Counted from the first letter of the stretch, positions 1 to 7,536 are shown. The stretch: DNA of 20,703 nucleotides from an uncultured Arcanobacterium sp. (GCF_947253055.1 NZ_CAMXYE010000015.1:1-20703), one strand, 5' to 3'. Made by a program: numbers and translations. The notes: a model not told the origin generated them from the sequence alone.

Positions 1-55
<55 letters not shown>

Positions 56-210
56 GATATTTTCATATCGACGAATATAAATAGTAGCAAAAACTGCGCT
101 AAGTTCCAAAAGCTACGCCGCGGGTGCGGTGAAAATTGCGGAAAAGAATTCTAGAAGAAAATTTCCCAAGTGGATCGCCTAGGGAAAAGGGAAATTACTA
201 ATATGAAATT

Positions 211-249
211 CTTTATCGCCTTCTCATTTTGGGGCTACTTGCGATAAAG
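211..249. other. 9-bp perfect inverted repeat upstream of garA
   Basis: CTTTATCGC (211-219) and GCGATAAAG (241-249) are exact reverse complements separated by 21 nt, ending 33 nt before the garA ATG. The spacing would allow an RNA hairpin in the garA leader or a two-site operator. No T-run follows, so a terminator is unlikely. Function is unknown. Confidence 0.45.
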
Positions 250-282
250 TAGGGGAAGGCTAAGTTTTAGGAGGAGAGCGGA

Positions 283-744
283 ATGAGCGGTGTAGATTTT
301 AATCTTAACGACGATGCTGAGTTTTCCAATTCTCCTGCTACTTCTCGGTTTTCTGGTGTTTTTCGAGAGCCGGAAGCACCTCTGCCGGTGCGCGGTTTAG
401 ATGCCGATGATCTTGCTTCTATAGATGCCCTGCCGGCTGATTCGGCGTTACTAATTGCGCGCCGCGGGCCGAATGCGGGAGCCCGTTTCTTACTCAATGC
501 GGCGGAGACCACTGCCGGGCGTCATCCTAAATCAGATATTTTCTTGGACGACGTCACGGTGTCGCGCCGGCACGTAGTTTTTTTGCGTACTCCAGAGGGT
601 TTCTTCGTGCGCGATAAGGGCTCACTGAACGGAACGTATCTAAATCAAGAGATAGTAGAAGAAGCTCCGCTAAATAACGGTGATGAAGTTCGTATTGGGA
701 AATATCAGTTCACTTTCTTCTTATCTCCGCGGGCGGCGCAATGA
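283..744 (+). CDS. garA: FHA-domain regulator, GarA/OdhI family
   Basis: This is a 153-residue protein with one C-terminal FHA domain (about residues 54-147). The phosphothreonine-binding signature is intact: GRH at 79-81, SRRH at 94-97 and NGT at 116-118. The segment from ALLIARRGPNAG onward closely follows GarA/OdhI of mycobacteria and corynebacteria. In that family the protein binds and inhibits 2-oxoglutarate dehydrogenase and is switched by Ser/Thr kinases on an N-terminal ETTS motif. No ETTS motif is visible here; the nearest thing is PATS at residues 18-21. The start is fixed by a strong ribosome site, GGAGGAG at 270-276. The stop overlaps the ftsR start as ATGA, implying translational coupling. 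The family is certain; control of 2-oxoglutarate dehydrogenase in this organism is inferred. Confidence 0.9.
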   Translation: MSGVDFNLNDDAEFSNSPATSRFSGVFREPEAPLPVRGLDADDLASIDALPADSALLIARRGPNAGARFLLNAAETTAGRHPKSDIFLDDVTVSRRHVVFLRTPEGFFVRDKGSLNGTYLNQEIVEEAPLNNGDEVRIGKYQFTFFLSPRAAQ

Positions 745-1493
745 TTCTTCCTGCACAGCAGGCTGCCGCTGAGGTAGCTCTATCTTCTTATTGGCCGCAA
801 GCCGTCTCGCACGATGCTTATCTGAAAATAGGCGAGGTGCTGGGAATTCTCAAAGCGGAATTTCCGTTTCTGGCGGCGTCAAAAATTCGCTATTTCGAAA
901 GCCAAGGTTTACTGCATCCGCAGCGCACGGCTTCGAATCAACGGCAATTTTCTCCTGCTGACGTGGAGCGCTTGCGCTTTATTTTAGGTGAACAGCGCGA
1001 TCGGTATCTGAATTTGCCGCAAATCAAAGAGATGTTGCGCCAGCTCGATAGTGGGGAAGTGGTCAATGAACACCCCGGAAAAATGCGCGCTCTCGGAGAT
1101 AAAGAAATAGCAGCTCCTCGCCCTGGTACCCGCCTACATAAAGAAGAGTTAGCTACCCTGACGGGAGTTTCTATTGCCAAACTTGAAGAGTATCTGAATG
1201 CTGGCTTATTAAGCGCAGATGCGCGGGGGAGGCTGACTGCGCAGTCCATAGATTTAGTGCGCTATGCACAGATACTGGAAGAACGGGGAGTAGATATTCG
1301 TTTTTTGAAAGCTGTGCGCAACGGAGCTCGGAGCCACGCGGTAGCGATTCTAAACTCTTTGGCAATTGAGCGGGCGCGCAAATCTCCACTGGCAAAAGAG
1401 CGCGCTTTAGCAGATACCGCCGAGATTTCAGCCGCACTCAGTAATTATTATCGAGCCCAGCTATTGGAGAATCTCGACATCGAACTTCGCTAA
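741..1493 (+). CDS. ftsR: MerR-family regulator, FtsR type
   Basis: This 250-residue protein carries an N-terminal MerR winged helix-turn-helix (about residues 29-100), with the segment SKIRYFESQGLLHP followed by NQRQFSPADVERLRFI. The C-terminal half holds a second region beginning LHKEELATLTGVS that resembles another degenerate winged-helix domain. This architecture and the position right after garA match Mycobacterium Rv1828 and Corynebacterium FtsR, a regulator that activates ftsZ expression. The ATG overlaps the garA stop as ATGA. Its targets here are inferred from the family only. Confidence 0.88.
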   Translation: MILPAQQAAAEVALSSYWPQAVSHDAYLKIGEVLGILKAEFPFLAASKIRYFESQGLLHPQRTASNQRQFSPADVERLRFILGEQRDRYLNLPQIKEMLRQLDSGEVVNEHPGKMRALGDKEIAAPRPGTRLHKEELATLTGVSIAKLEEYLNAGLLSADARGRLTAQSIDLVRYAQILEERGVDIRFLKAVRNGARSHAVAILNSLAIERARKSPLAKERALADTAEISAALSNYYRAQLLENLDIELR

Positions 1494-1507
1494 AACTTAA
1501 AAAACAG

Positions 1508-1547
1508 CTTTAAGAAACGCAGGTGCGACACGCCAATTTCTTTAAAG
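1508..1547 (+). terminator. stem-loop after ftsR, possible terminator
   Basis: CTTTAAGAAA (1508-1517) and TTTCTTTAAAG (1537-1547) are complementary over 10 bp with one bulged base. The 19-nt loop contains a short GGTG/CGCC stem. It begins 14 nt after the ftsR stop and ends before the promoter of the next gene. A clean T-run is missing just downstream (TGTAATCG), so a protein-binding inverted repeat is an alternative. Confidence 0.4.
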
Positions 1548-1555
1548 TGTAATCG

Positions 1556-1584
1556 TTGAGTTTTTCCATAAATAGCTCTAGGCT
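1556..1584 (+). promoter_or_regulatory. sigma-A-type promoter for the second MerR gene
   Basis: TTGAGT (1556-1561) and TAGGCT (1579-1584) are separated by exactly 17 nt and fit the vegetative actinobacterial -35 and TANNNT -10 pattern. Initiation would fall near 1591, shortly before the GGAGG ribosome site at 1603-1607, giving a leader of about 20 nt. Confidence 0.6.
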
Positions 1585-1612
1585 GGAGAGGTAAATATCG
1601 GAGGAGGTTCGG

Positions 1613-2179
1613 GTGAGCGAGAATATGGCTAATAGTGAGGCTCGTCCGCAGCGTATTCAGCCCATGCTGTTTGGAGATAGATTACCGGATATTGATACGA
1701 TGACCGGTTATCGGGGTCCGGCAGTGTGCCGCGCTATTGGAATTACCTATCGGCAGCTCGATTACTGGGATCGTACTGGCTTGGTGGTCCCAAGCGTGCG
1801 CTCTGCTACCGGTTCTGGATCTCAGCGTCTATATTCCTTCCGAGATGTATTAGTGTTAAAGCTGGTAAAGCGGCTTTTAGATACGGGTGTTTCCCTTCAG
1901 CAAATGCGTCTAGCTATTGAGCAATTAGCTGAGTATGGGGTGGAAGACCTAGCCAGCATTACGCTTATGTCCGACGGCGCCTCGGTGTATCTATGCACCA
2001 GTAATGACGAGGTAATCGATTTGATACAGGGCGGGCAAGGCGTATTTGGAATCGCAATCAACAAAGTGTGGAGCGATGTAGCAGGCTCTCTATCCCATCT
2101 GGAGACGGAGAGTTTAGAAAATTCGCCGGTGGTAGACGAATTAGCTGCGCGCCGCGCGGCAAAAATACAGGCTATTTAG
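1613..2179 (+). CDS. MerR-family transcriptional regulator (Rv1830-like)
   Basis: This 188-residue protein has a MerR DNA-binding domain at about residues 32-105: YRGPAVCRAIGITYRQLDYW, then the wing segment GSQRLYSFRDVLVLKLVKRLL. The 80-residue C-terminal domain (SITLMSDGASVYLCTSNDEVIDL) has no cysteine cluster, so it is not a metal sensor of the classical MerR type. In mycobacteria the garA-Rv1828-Rv1829-Rv1830 order places a similar MerR gene here; the Rv1829-type nuclease gene is missing in this window. Translation starts at GTG 1613 behind a strong GGAGGAGG site. The gene has its own promoter. Target genes cannot be read from the sequence. Confidence 0.85.
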   Translation: MSENMANSEARPQRIQPMLFGDRLPDIDTMTGYRGPAVCRAIGITYRQLDYWDRTGLVVPSVRSATGSGSQRLYSFRDVLVLKLVKRLLDTGVSLQQMRLAIEQLAEYGVEDLASITLMSDGASVYLCTSNDEVIDLIQGGQGVFGIAINKVWSDVAGSLSHLETESLENSPVVDELAARRAAKIQAI

Positions 2180-2230
2180 CCCGGTATAGTTGTCTAGTTC
2201 GGTATAGCTATCTAGCTCGGTGTAGTCAGC
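2177..2230 (+). repeat. three tandem copies of a degenerate 18-bp unit
   Basis: Units at 2177-2194, 2195-2212 and 2213-2230 follow the pattern TAGYYCGGTRTAGYYRYC. The first copy begins with the stop codon of the preceding MerR gene, and each copy repeats TAG in the same frame. The copies differ at several positions, so the array is not recent or is drifting. Confidence 0.75.
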
Positions 2231-2622
2231 AGATTTTGGATAGTTATTTATAGCTTCGGATAACTCTGCTATTTCAAAATTTGGGAGTTTTCCTTATAAC
2301 TAAATTTCTGGGCGTCCGAGCTAGGGCACTCATAGGGATTTCTATTCAGTAATTGTTTAAGCCATTGTGGGGTTGCTCGTATTCGGCGTACTCATAAAGC
2401 CTCCTTTCTATATAGGAAGAGGAGTGGCGGCTCTAAAGATAAATCTAAGCACTGCTAGCAGGCGGTTCGTTCTCTCGTGCTAATTTGACATAATGTACAT
2501 TATCGGATTGAAGGGAATTGGGTAGGACGTGTGCGATGGCTCGTGTAGCCCGCTGCACAAAGTAATTTTTGCCTAGATAAGTTATTATAGTTATGCAATT
2601 ATTTTTTCGAAAAGTAGGTTTT
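2180..2622. other. intergenic region without a recognisable gene
   Basis: I see no coding sequence, tRNA or known RNA family in this stretch. Besides the 18-bp tandem repeats it holds a weak hairpin (AGTTAT 2242-2247 with ATAACT 2260-2265, flanked by GCAGA/TCTGC). There is an imperfect stem around CTATATAG at 2408-2415, with CTCCT to its left and AGGAG to its right. A CTGCTAGCAG palindrome lies at 2452-2461, and a 14-bp palindrome is listed separately. A TATTAT (2583-2588) or TATAGT (2586-2591) could be the rbpA -10 element, but no matching -35 is evident. Confidence 0.6.
2485..2503. promoter_or_regulatory. 14-bp perfect palindrome joined to a TTGACA box
   Basis: ATAATGTACATTAT at 2490-2503 is an exact palindrome. 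It overlaps the last base of TTGACA (2485-2490). It looks like an operator placed on a -35 element, but no good -10 follows 16-18 nt downstream on the plus strand, so the promoter reading is weak. The regulator is unknown. It lies about 120 bp upstream of rbpA. Confidence 0.4.
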
Positions 2623-2973
2623 ATGGCTGAGCGCTCTCTGCGAGGAATGAAAATTGGCACCAACTCTTTGGAGTCAGATATCGGCGTTGCTTTTGTAGAG
2701 CGCCGAGAAGAGCATTATCAGTGCGAAAATGGGCATGATTTTATGCTCTCCTTTACTCTGGGAGCCGATGCGCCGCAGAAATGGAAGTGCAAATGCGGTG
2801 CCGAAGCCGATTTAATTAGTGGTGAAGGTACGGAGAGCGAAAAGAAGAAAAAACCGGTACGTACGCATTGGGATATGCTTTTAGAGCGCCGTAAAGCGAA
2901 GGAATTAGATGCGCTACTTAAAGAGCGCCTAGATTTGCTGCGTTCTGGCAATTTTTATCAGCGTCACTATTAA
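2623..2973 (+). CDS. rbpA: RNA polymerase-binding protein RbpA
   Basis: This 116-residue protein is an actinobacteria-specific activator that binds the principal sigma factor and RNA polymerase and stabilises the open complex. The N-terminal MAERSLRGMKIGTNSLESD aligns with the basic RbpA N-tail. A CxxxH...CxC cluster (C34, H38, C56, C58) marks the central core domain. The C-terminal sigma-interacting segment PVRTHWDMLLERR (about 78-90), followed by ELDALLKERLDLLRSG, is diagnostic. I start at ATG 2623 because family members begin MA[D/E]R and AGTAGG precedes it. An in-frame ATG at 2593 would add ten unrelated residues and has no clear ribosome site. It is a single gene facing lnt, a neighbour also found in other actinobacteria. 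Confidence 0.95.
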   Translation: MAERSLRGMKIGTNSLESDIGVAFVERREEHYQCENGHDFMLSFTLGADAPQKWKCKCGAEADLISGEGTESEKKKKPVRTHWDMLLERRKAKELDALLKERLDLLRSGNFYQRHY

Positions 2974-3008
2974 AATACGCCTGCTCTCTCTTATATTTTC
3001 GGCATTTT

Positions 3009-3071
3009 TTAGCGAGCTTTTGATTAGCAAGCTTTTTACTTAGCGAATTTTGCCTTAGCGACCTTTTAGAG
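3009..3071 (+). repeat. four tandem copies of a 15-17 bp unit after rbpA
   Basis: Units begin with TTAGCRA at 3009, 3024, 3040 and 3055, each followed by a variable pair and a T-run (consensus TTAGCGANCTTTT). The array starts 36 nt after the rbpA stop. The third unit's TTAGCGAAT (3040-3048) is repeated in inverted orientation as ATTCGCTAA at 3111-3119, across the lnt stop codon, so a long-range hairpin is possible. Confidence 0.7.
3016..3037 (+). terminator. weak candidate terminator of rbpA
   Basis: AGCTT (3016-3020) can pair with AAGCT (3029-3033) around an 8-nt loop and is followed by a run of T. The stem is only 5 bp and made from two neighbouring repeat units, so it may be incidental. 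Some termination signal is expected between the convergent rbpA and lnt genes. Confidence 0.3.
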
Positions 3072-3115
3072 TACTTTTTTTATTTTTCTAGATCAGCTAG
3101 CTTCTAGGGTATTCG

Positions 3116-4723
3116 CTAATTATTTTTTCTACTCGCTCTCGCTCTTCGCATGCGCCACCGCTCGGGGGTGAAAACTATATAGAAAAGCAGCGCCCCTCCC
3201 CCTAAATAGGTGATTATTGTGCGGATTTTATAGCTCTTAGTGGCAAGAGTGACGTGAGAATTCAGCGCAATTTCTTGAATTTGCGCTGCTGGTACGTCTA
3301 ATTTGCTCTGGTAAAGTACCTTTCCACTTGGCGCGATTATGCCAGAAACTCCGGAAGTAGATACTTGCAGAGTGCTCTTTTGGTGTTCGGCAGCGCGAAA
3401 TCTACTCATGGCAAATTGTTGAAAAGGCTCTCCAGAGTTGCCGAAAGAAGCATTATTAGTCGGGACTACGAGTAGCTGAGAATTCTTAGCTGCTTGAGCC
3501 ACAATATTCGTATAGGCCACTTCAAAGCAGATAGGAGTGCCAATCTGTATCATCTGTGCCGAATTATTAGCGCGAGCCGGAATTTTTACTTGGAGCTGGG
3601 CGGGAGCAGAGCCAGGAACCATATCGGTAGAAATCTCTTCGGCAGCCGACACAAAGCGGGAAATAAAATTACGTAGCGGTAGGTACTCACCAAAAGGCAC
3701 CGGGTGTTGTTTGGAATAACTATCGATAATTCCTGATTTGTCAATCGCTACGTAATCATTGGTGCGTACATTGGAAAAATAATTCTGCGTGCCAAGCAGT
3801 AAAGGAGCTGGAGCGATAGCTGATACCGCTTTTTCTACCATTTTCCCCGCGGCGTAGTCACGGCGAAAATTCCTATCCGAAGCCGATTCTGGCCAAAGTA
3901 CTAAATCAGGATTTTGATCTGCAATCAGGTAGGTAGCTTGGAGATGATTTTCGGTGACGATAAGTGCCCGCGACTCCCCTGGCGCTAGTTTTGCTACGTC
4001 TGGTACATTGCCTTGCACAATGCCGACGCGCAAATTTTGGGCGGCTACAGCTCCACTCGGTAATAAGAGTGGTAGCACGAGCAGCAATACCGCCCCTACT
4101 ACTGCTCTCCCACTGCGGAAAATCTGCTTTTCTCGCAGCTGTTTGAGCGCATAGCCGAGTAAAATACCGATAAAAACTGCTGTAAAACTAACTAATTGGA
4201 TAGAGCCCCAAGGTGCTAAATGTAGTAAAGGAGCATCCACAAATATAAAAGCGGTATTCCCCCACGGCATTCCTCCGTATGGCACGGCACTGCGCAATTG
4301 CTCAGTCGCCACCCAGAGGAGAGAATCACCTCCGGCGAGCAGAAGCAGTTTCTGCCAAGGCGGTGCGGAAAAATTAAGCGGCAATAGCCGGCGGTAGAAC
4401 AGCGCCCATAGGGATGTACATAAGCCGATGAAAAGGGCTTCGATTGCGGCGAGAGCTAAACGAGCGGCCAATAAGGAAGCAGCTATTTCGGCCCAATCAA
4501 AGAGCAGATAGAAATAGAGGGCTCCCCAAATCCACCCAAATAAAAAAGCACTTTTGGGGCGGGTATGAAGAGAAATCAGGAAGAGCAAGGCCAGAGAAAA
4601 AAGTGCGAGCGGCCAGCAAGCAATGGGCGGATTTGCCGCATAGAAAGTTGCTCCTCCTACTCCAGCAAAAAGAGTGTTTAGGGCAAAGGAGCGGAAATTT
4701 TTTGCACTTACTGCTCGGACCAC
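3116..4723 (-). CDS. lnt: apolipoprotein N-acyltransferase
   Basis: This 535-residue membrane enzyme transfers an acyl chain to the N-terminal cysteine of lipoproteins, the last step of lipoprotein maturation. Residues 1-225 are strongly hydrophobic, with several membrane spans. Residues 230-480 form the nitrilase-like (CN hydrolase) domain on the outer face, and a last membrane span lies near 508-525. The catalytic triad is visible: E279 in LWPESAS, K338 in SKQHPVPFGEYLP and C399 in TPICFEVAY. The start is GTG 4723 with a weak AGGTAG upstream. In mycobacteria the equivalent protein is fused or adjacent to polyprenol-phosphate mannosyltransferase (Ppm1); no such domain or gene is present here. 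It lies downstream of helY but behind a strong stem-loop, so co-transcription is doubtful. Confidence 0.93.
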   Translation of the reverse strand: MVRAVSAKNFRSFALNTLFAGVGGATFYAANPPIACWPLALFSLALLFLISLHTRPKSAFLFGWIWGALYFYLLFDWAEIAASLLAARLALAAIEALFIGLCTSLWALFYRRLLPLNFSAPPWQKLLLLAGGDSLLWVATEQLRSAVPYGGMPWGNTAFIFVDAPLLHLAPWGSIQLVSFTAVFIGILLGYALKQLREKQIFRSGRAVVGAVLLLVLPLLLPSGAVAAQNLRVGIVQGNVPDVAKLAPGESRALIVTENHLQATYLIADQNPDLVLWPESASDRNFRRDYAAGKMVEKAVSAIAPAPLLLGTQNYFSNVRTNDYVAIDKSGIIDSYSKQHPVPFGEYLPLRNFISRFVSAAEEISTDMVPGSAPAQLQVKIPARANNSAQMIQIGTPICFEVAYTNIVAQAAKNSQLLVVPTNNASFGNSGEPFQQFAMSRFRAAEHQKSTLQVSTSGVSGIIAPSGKVLYQSKLDVPAAQIQEIALNSHVTLATKSYKIRTIITYLGGGALLFYIVFTPERWRMRRARASRKNN

Positions 4724-4769
4724 TTTTATATTCTACCTAGAAAAAGCGACAAAAAAGCTAAAGCAATAA

Positions 4770-4827
4770 GCTCCGTTTTTCACCTCGGACCGCCATTATG
4801 GCGTTTTCTATCGTGAATAAACGGAGC
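4770..4827 (-). terminator. nested stem-loop between helY and lnt, likely terminator
   Basis: GCTCCGTTTTTCAC (4770-4783) pairs with GTGAATAAACGGAGC (4813-4827) over 14 bp with one bulged base. The loop contains a second hairpin, CGCCAT/ATGGCG (4791-4803). Read on the minus strand, the direction of helY, the structure is followed by T-rich sequence including TTTTTT and TTTTT. It fits a rho-independent terminator after helY, or an attenuator in the lnt leader. The large branched loop is unusual for a simple terminator. Confidence 0.5.
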
Positions 4828-4917
4828 CTATTTGCACATATTCATTGCGTACCTACTAGCCTAGAATCCGCGCCCCCAATATGCAAGATAGAATGACTCT
4901 TAACTACGGAGATATTT

Positions 4918-7530
4918 TTATAGCCATTCCCAGCGCCGCACTAATTTAATTGCCGCTTGGGCGCTAGCACCCAACCAGAATCCGTTTCCGGCACTTTGGA
5001 GCTGCCCTAAGAGATCTAAAAGCCGCCGGGCCGCGCTGATAAAATCCCCTACTTCTAAGTGTGAAGTTGCCAATACTTCCGCGAGGGGAGCTTTCTGCGC
5101 CCAAGCGTAAAAAGCTTCTATGCCGCCGGGATTCGGCTCGGCAGTGAGCTCTAAATGCTGCTTTTCTTCTTGCGCATGGAGAAAATCGTAATTTCGCAAA
5201 ATAGCCTGCCACGCGGCACGTAACGTTTTTTGGTGCGGCGCAATTCCCGCTAATCTTCTATCACCGAGGAATGCGGCACAAACACCGGCAAATTCGGCGG
5301 GATGTAGCTGCGCGAGAGCGGCCTCGTTGAGTGAAAGCGTCAATAAAAGATCTTGCTCATTATGGATGCCGCGTAAAAGTTGCGCTCCCCCAGCTAGCTT
5401 TAGTTCACCTGGCGTGGCTTTTTGCAGATATCCTAGTTCTTTCAATACTTCTGCCGTGGCGTCAAATTGGATAGCCACAGAATCAGCAAATTTCTCGGCT
5501 TTCTCCTCCAGCTGCGCGGCGCGGCGGCGCAGAGTAATATATTCTTGCCCTTGGCGCATATGTGCAGCTAAATCTGGGCAAGAATGCACTGGATTTTGCA
5601 TGAGCTCTGGCTCGTCGGGCACGCTGAAGCGACTCCAGGATTCGAGAAGATCACTATCGCTCCCTAAATCTAATCTCTCCCCCGCTATCGCGAAAATTTC
5701 TTCAGCTATTTCGTTGCGTAGCTGCCTATTCTTCAAGGGAATGCCGAAAGGTAAGGCAATTTTTCCTAGGCAGCGCATATGGGAACTCAAATCGCGCTCG
5801 GCCAGCCAAATTAATTTTCCATAGATATTAATTATCCGGAGGCGGCGCGGTTCTTTCGCAATTACGATGCCGTATTCTAATTCGCGCTGGCGGGCGTAGG
5901 CGTAGAGGAATCCACTTTTTGCTTCTTCCCAGCTGCGCAGAATTTTCGCTCGATAATCCTCCTTTGCGCGTTTCCGATAAGCTTTAGAAGCCCTTCCTGC
6001 CTGCTGGCGCAGCTGTATATAGCTGCGAAAATCGCCCTTCTCGCAGAGATTTGCTATCTCTGGCTCGAGCCTAGCTATGCGCTGGTGTATACGCCGCAAT
6101 TTTCCGCGCAACTTTCCTAAATCGGCATTTTTTTGAAATTGGGCGAAAGAGGCACCCATTATTTCGCGCGCTGCCGCGTAACCGTAGTTATGTATAAGAT
6201 TTACTACCGTATTGTAGGAAGGGAAAAATGCCGATTGAAGTGGTTCAACAGCTCCAGAAGTTATTTTTTCTAGATGTGCTATATCGATATTATTATTAGC
6301 GGCTATTATAGCGTTCCCGATGCTATCTTTTCCGCGGCGGCCGGCGCGCCCAATTAACTGGGTATATTCAGTAGCCGTCAGATCTTGGAAGGATTGCCCG
6401 TCCCATTTGCGGAGCTCTTCTAGTACGACGGTGCGCACGGGCATATCGATTCCCAAAGAGAGGGTGCCCGTAGCATATACCAAGGAGAGCAATCCGGCTC
6501 CCATCAACTCTTCAGTGAGTTCCTTAAAAGCAGGAAACATTCCCGCATGGTGAGCGCCAAAACCGCGAGTCAATGCGGTAGCCCAAAAACTAAATTTAAC
6601 TGCTCGGGCATCGGCAGGAGTTAAAGACCCGCGTAACTCAGCTAGGTGCCGGCGAATTTCTTTTTGTTCGGCTGCGCTGGTAAAAACAATTCCGGCATCG
6701 ACTAAATCACTTACTGCGCGATCACAGCCGCGACGGGAAAAAATAAATTCAATAGCGGGAAGCAACTGGGCAGATTGCAGCGTAGAAATAATGCGTTTTC
6801 GATCCCCAATACGCAGTGGCTGCCGCCTCCCCGCCTTGGCACTATTCACGCTCAGTAGTTCCTGCATTTTCGCTTTACGAAAATTACCGTTCGCACGAAA
6901 AATTGGATATAAATCTTTTTTCTGCAGCATAAACTGCTCTAGCGGCACTGGGCGCGTATAAGAAACTACACTCTTCCCTCTCCCCCGCACCGAGGAGAGC
7001 CATTGGGAAAATTCATCAACATTAGCTACAGTCGCAGAAAGCGAAATAAGCCGGCAGGAGCTGGGAAGCTGTAAAATTATTTCCTCCCACACAGGCCCGC
7101 GAGCTGCATCAGCCAGATAGTGCACTTCATCTAGTACCACATATCCCACTTCTGCTATGAGCTCGGCCTGCTGAAAAAGCATATTGCGCAGCACTTCAGT
7201 AGTGACCACTAAAATAGGAGCAGAACTGTTGATGGTAGTATCTCCCGTCAAAAGCCCTACATATTCTGCTCCGAGCTGGGTGCAGAAATCTCGATACTTT
7301 TGATTAGAGAGGGCCTTAATCGGTGCGGTGTAGATACAGCGTAAAGAGCGAGCGAGTGCTAATTCCACGCCAAATTCTGCTATTACCGTTTTCCCAGCGC
7401 CCGTAGGAGCAGCAAGTAAAACATCTTCACCCCGCATTAACGCCTGAATTGCCTCCACCTGGAAATCATCTAGATAGATTCCGCGGGCGGCGTAGCGGTC
7501 GCGAAAATTTTTAATTAAAAGATTCTCCAT
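4918..7530 (-). CDS. helY: DEVH-box helicase HelY (Ski2/Mtr4-like)
   Basis: This 870-residue superfamily 2 helicase belongs to the Ski2-like group. Walker A is APTGAGKT (41-48), motif II is DEVH (134-137) and motif III is SAT (164-166). A GTLSLGIDMP segment (355-364) represents motif V and QLIGRAGRRG (391-400) is motif VI. The roughly 470-residue C-terminal part contains an arginine- and glutamate-rich helical stretch and a domain typical of the family, which is thought to act on RNA or structured nucleic acid. ATG 7530 has AGGA four to five bases upstream. It starts 6 bp after the dagK-like gene and is co-directional with it. In mycobacteria helY follows pafB-pafC-tatA-tatC; the neighbourhood is conserved here except for tat. 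Confidence 0.92.
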   Translation of the reverse strand: MENLLIKNFRDRYAARGIYLDDFQVEAIQALMRGEDVLLAAPTGAGKTVIAEFGVELALARSLRCIYTAPIKALSNQKYRDFCTQLGAEYVGLLTGDTTINSSAPILVVTTEVLRNMLFQQAELIAEVGYVVLDEVHYLADAARGPVWEEIILQLPSSCRLISLSATVANVDEFSQWLSSVRGRGKSVVSYTRPVPLEQFMLQKKDLYPIFRANGNFRKAKMQELLSVNSAKAGRRQPLRIGDRKRIISTLQSAQLLPAIEFIFSRRGCDRAVSDLVDAGIVFTSAAEQKEIRRHLAELRGSLTPADARAVKFSFWATALTRGFGAHHAGMFPAFKELTEELMGAGLLSLVYATGTLSLGIDMPVRTVVLEELRKWDGQSFQDLTATEYTQLIGRAGRRGKDSIGNAIIAANNNIDIAHLEKITSGAVEPLQSAFFPSYNTVVNLIHNYGYAAAREIMGASFAQFQKNADLGKLRGKLRRIHQRIARLEPEIANLCEKGDFRSYIQLRQQAGRASKAYRKRAKEDYRAKILRSWEEAKSGFLYAYARQRELEYGIVIAKEPRRLRIINIYGKLIWLAERDLSSHMRCLGKIALPFGIPLKNRQLRNEIAEEIFAIAGERLDLGSDSDLLESWSRFSVPDEPELMQNPVHSCPDLAAHMRQGQEYITLRRRAAQLEEKAEKFADSVAIQFDATAEVLKELGYLQKATPGELKLAGGAQLLRGIHNEQDLLLTLSLNEAALAQLHPAEFAGVCAAFLGDRRLAGIAPHQKTLRAAWQAILRNYDFLHAQEEKQHLELTAEPNPGGIEAFYAWAQKAPLAEVLATSHLEVGDFISAARRLLDLLGQLQSAGNGFWLGASAQAAIKLVRRWEWL

Positions 7531-7536
7531 CAGTTC

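Noticed and set aside
2593..2622. upstream in-frame ATG as start of rbpA
   Set aside because: The ten extra residues do not fit the family N-terminus, while ATG 2623 gives the canonical MAER beginning.
2445..2663. 72-codon minus-strand frame in the rbpA upstream region
   Set aside because: It overlaps the start of rbpA, has no convincing ribosome site and no protein-like pattern.
2177..3071. CRISPR array
   Set aside because: The repeats are short, imperfect and directly tandem with no unique spacers, and no cas genes are present.
5327..5824. 165-codon open frame on the plus strand inside helY
   Set aside because: It is antisense to a clearly conserved part of helY, and its translation looks like random composition with no recognisable domain.
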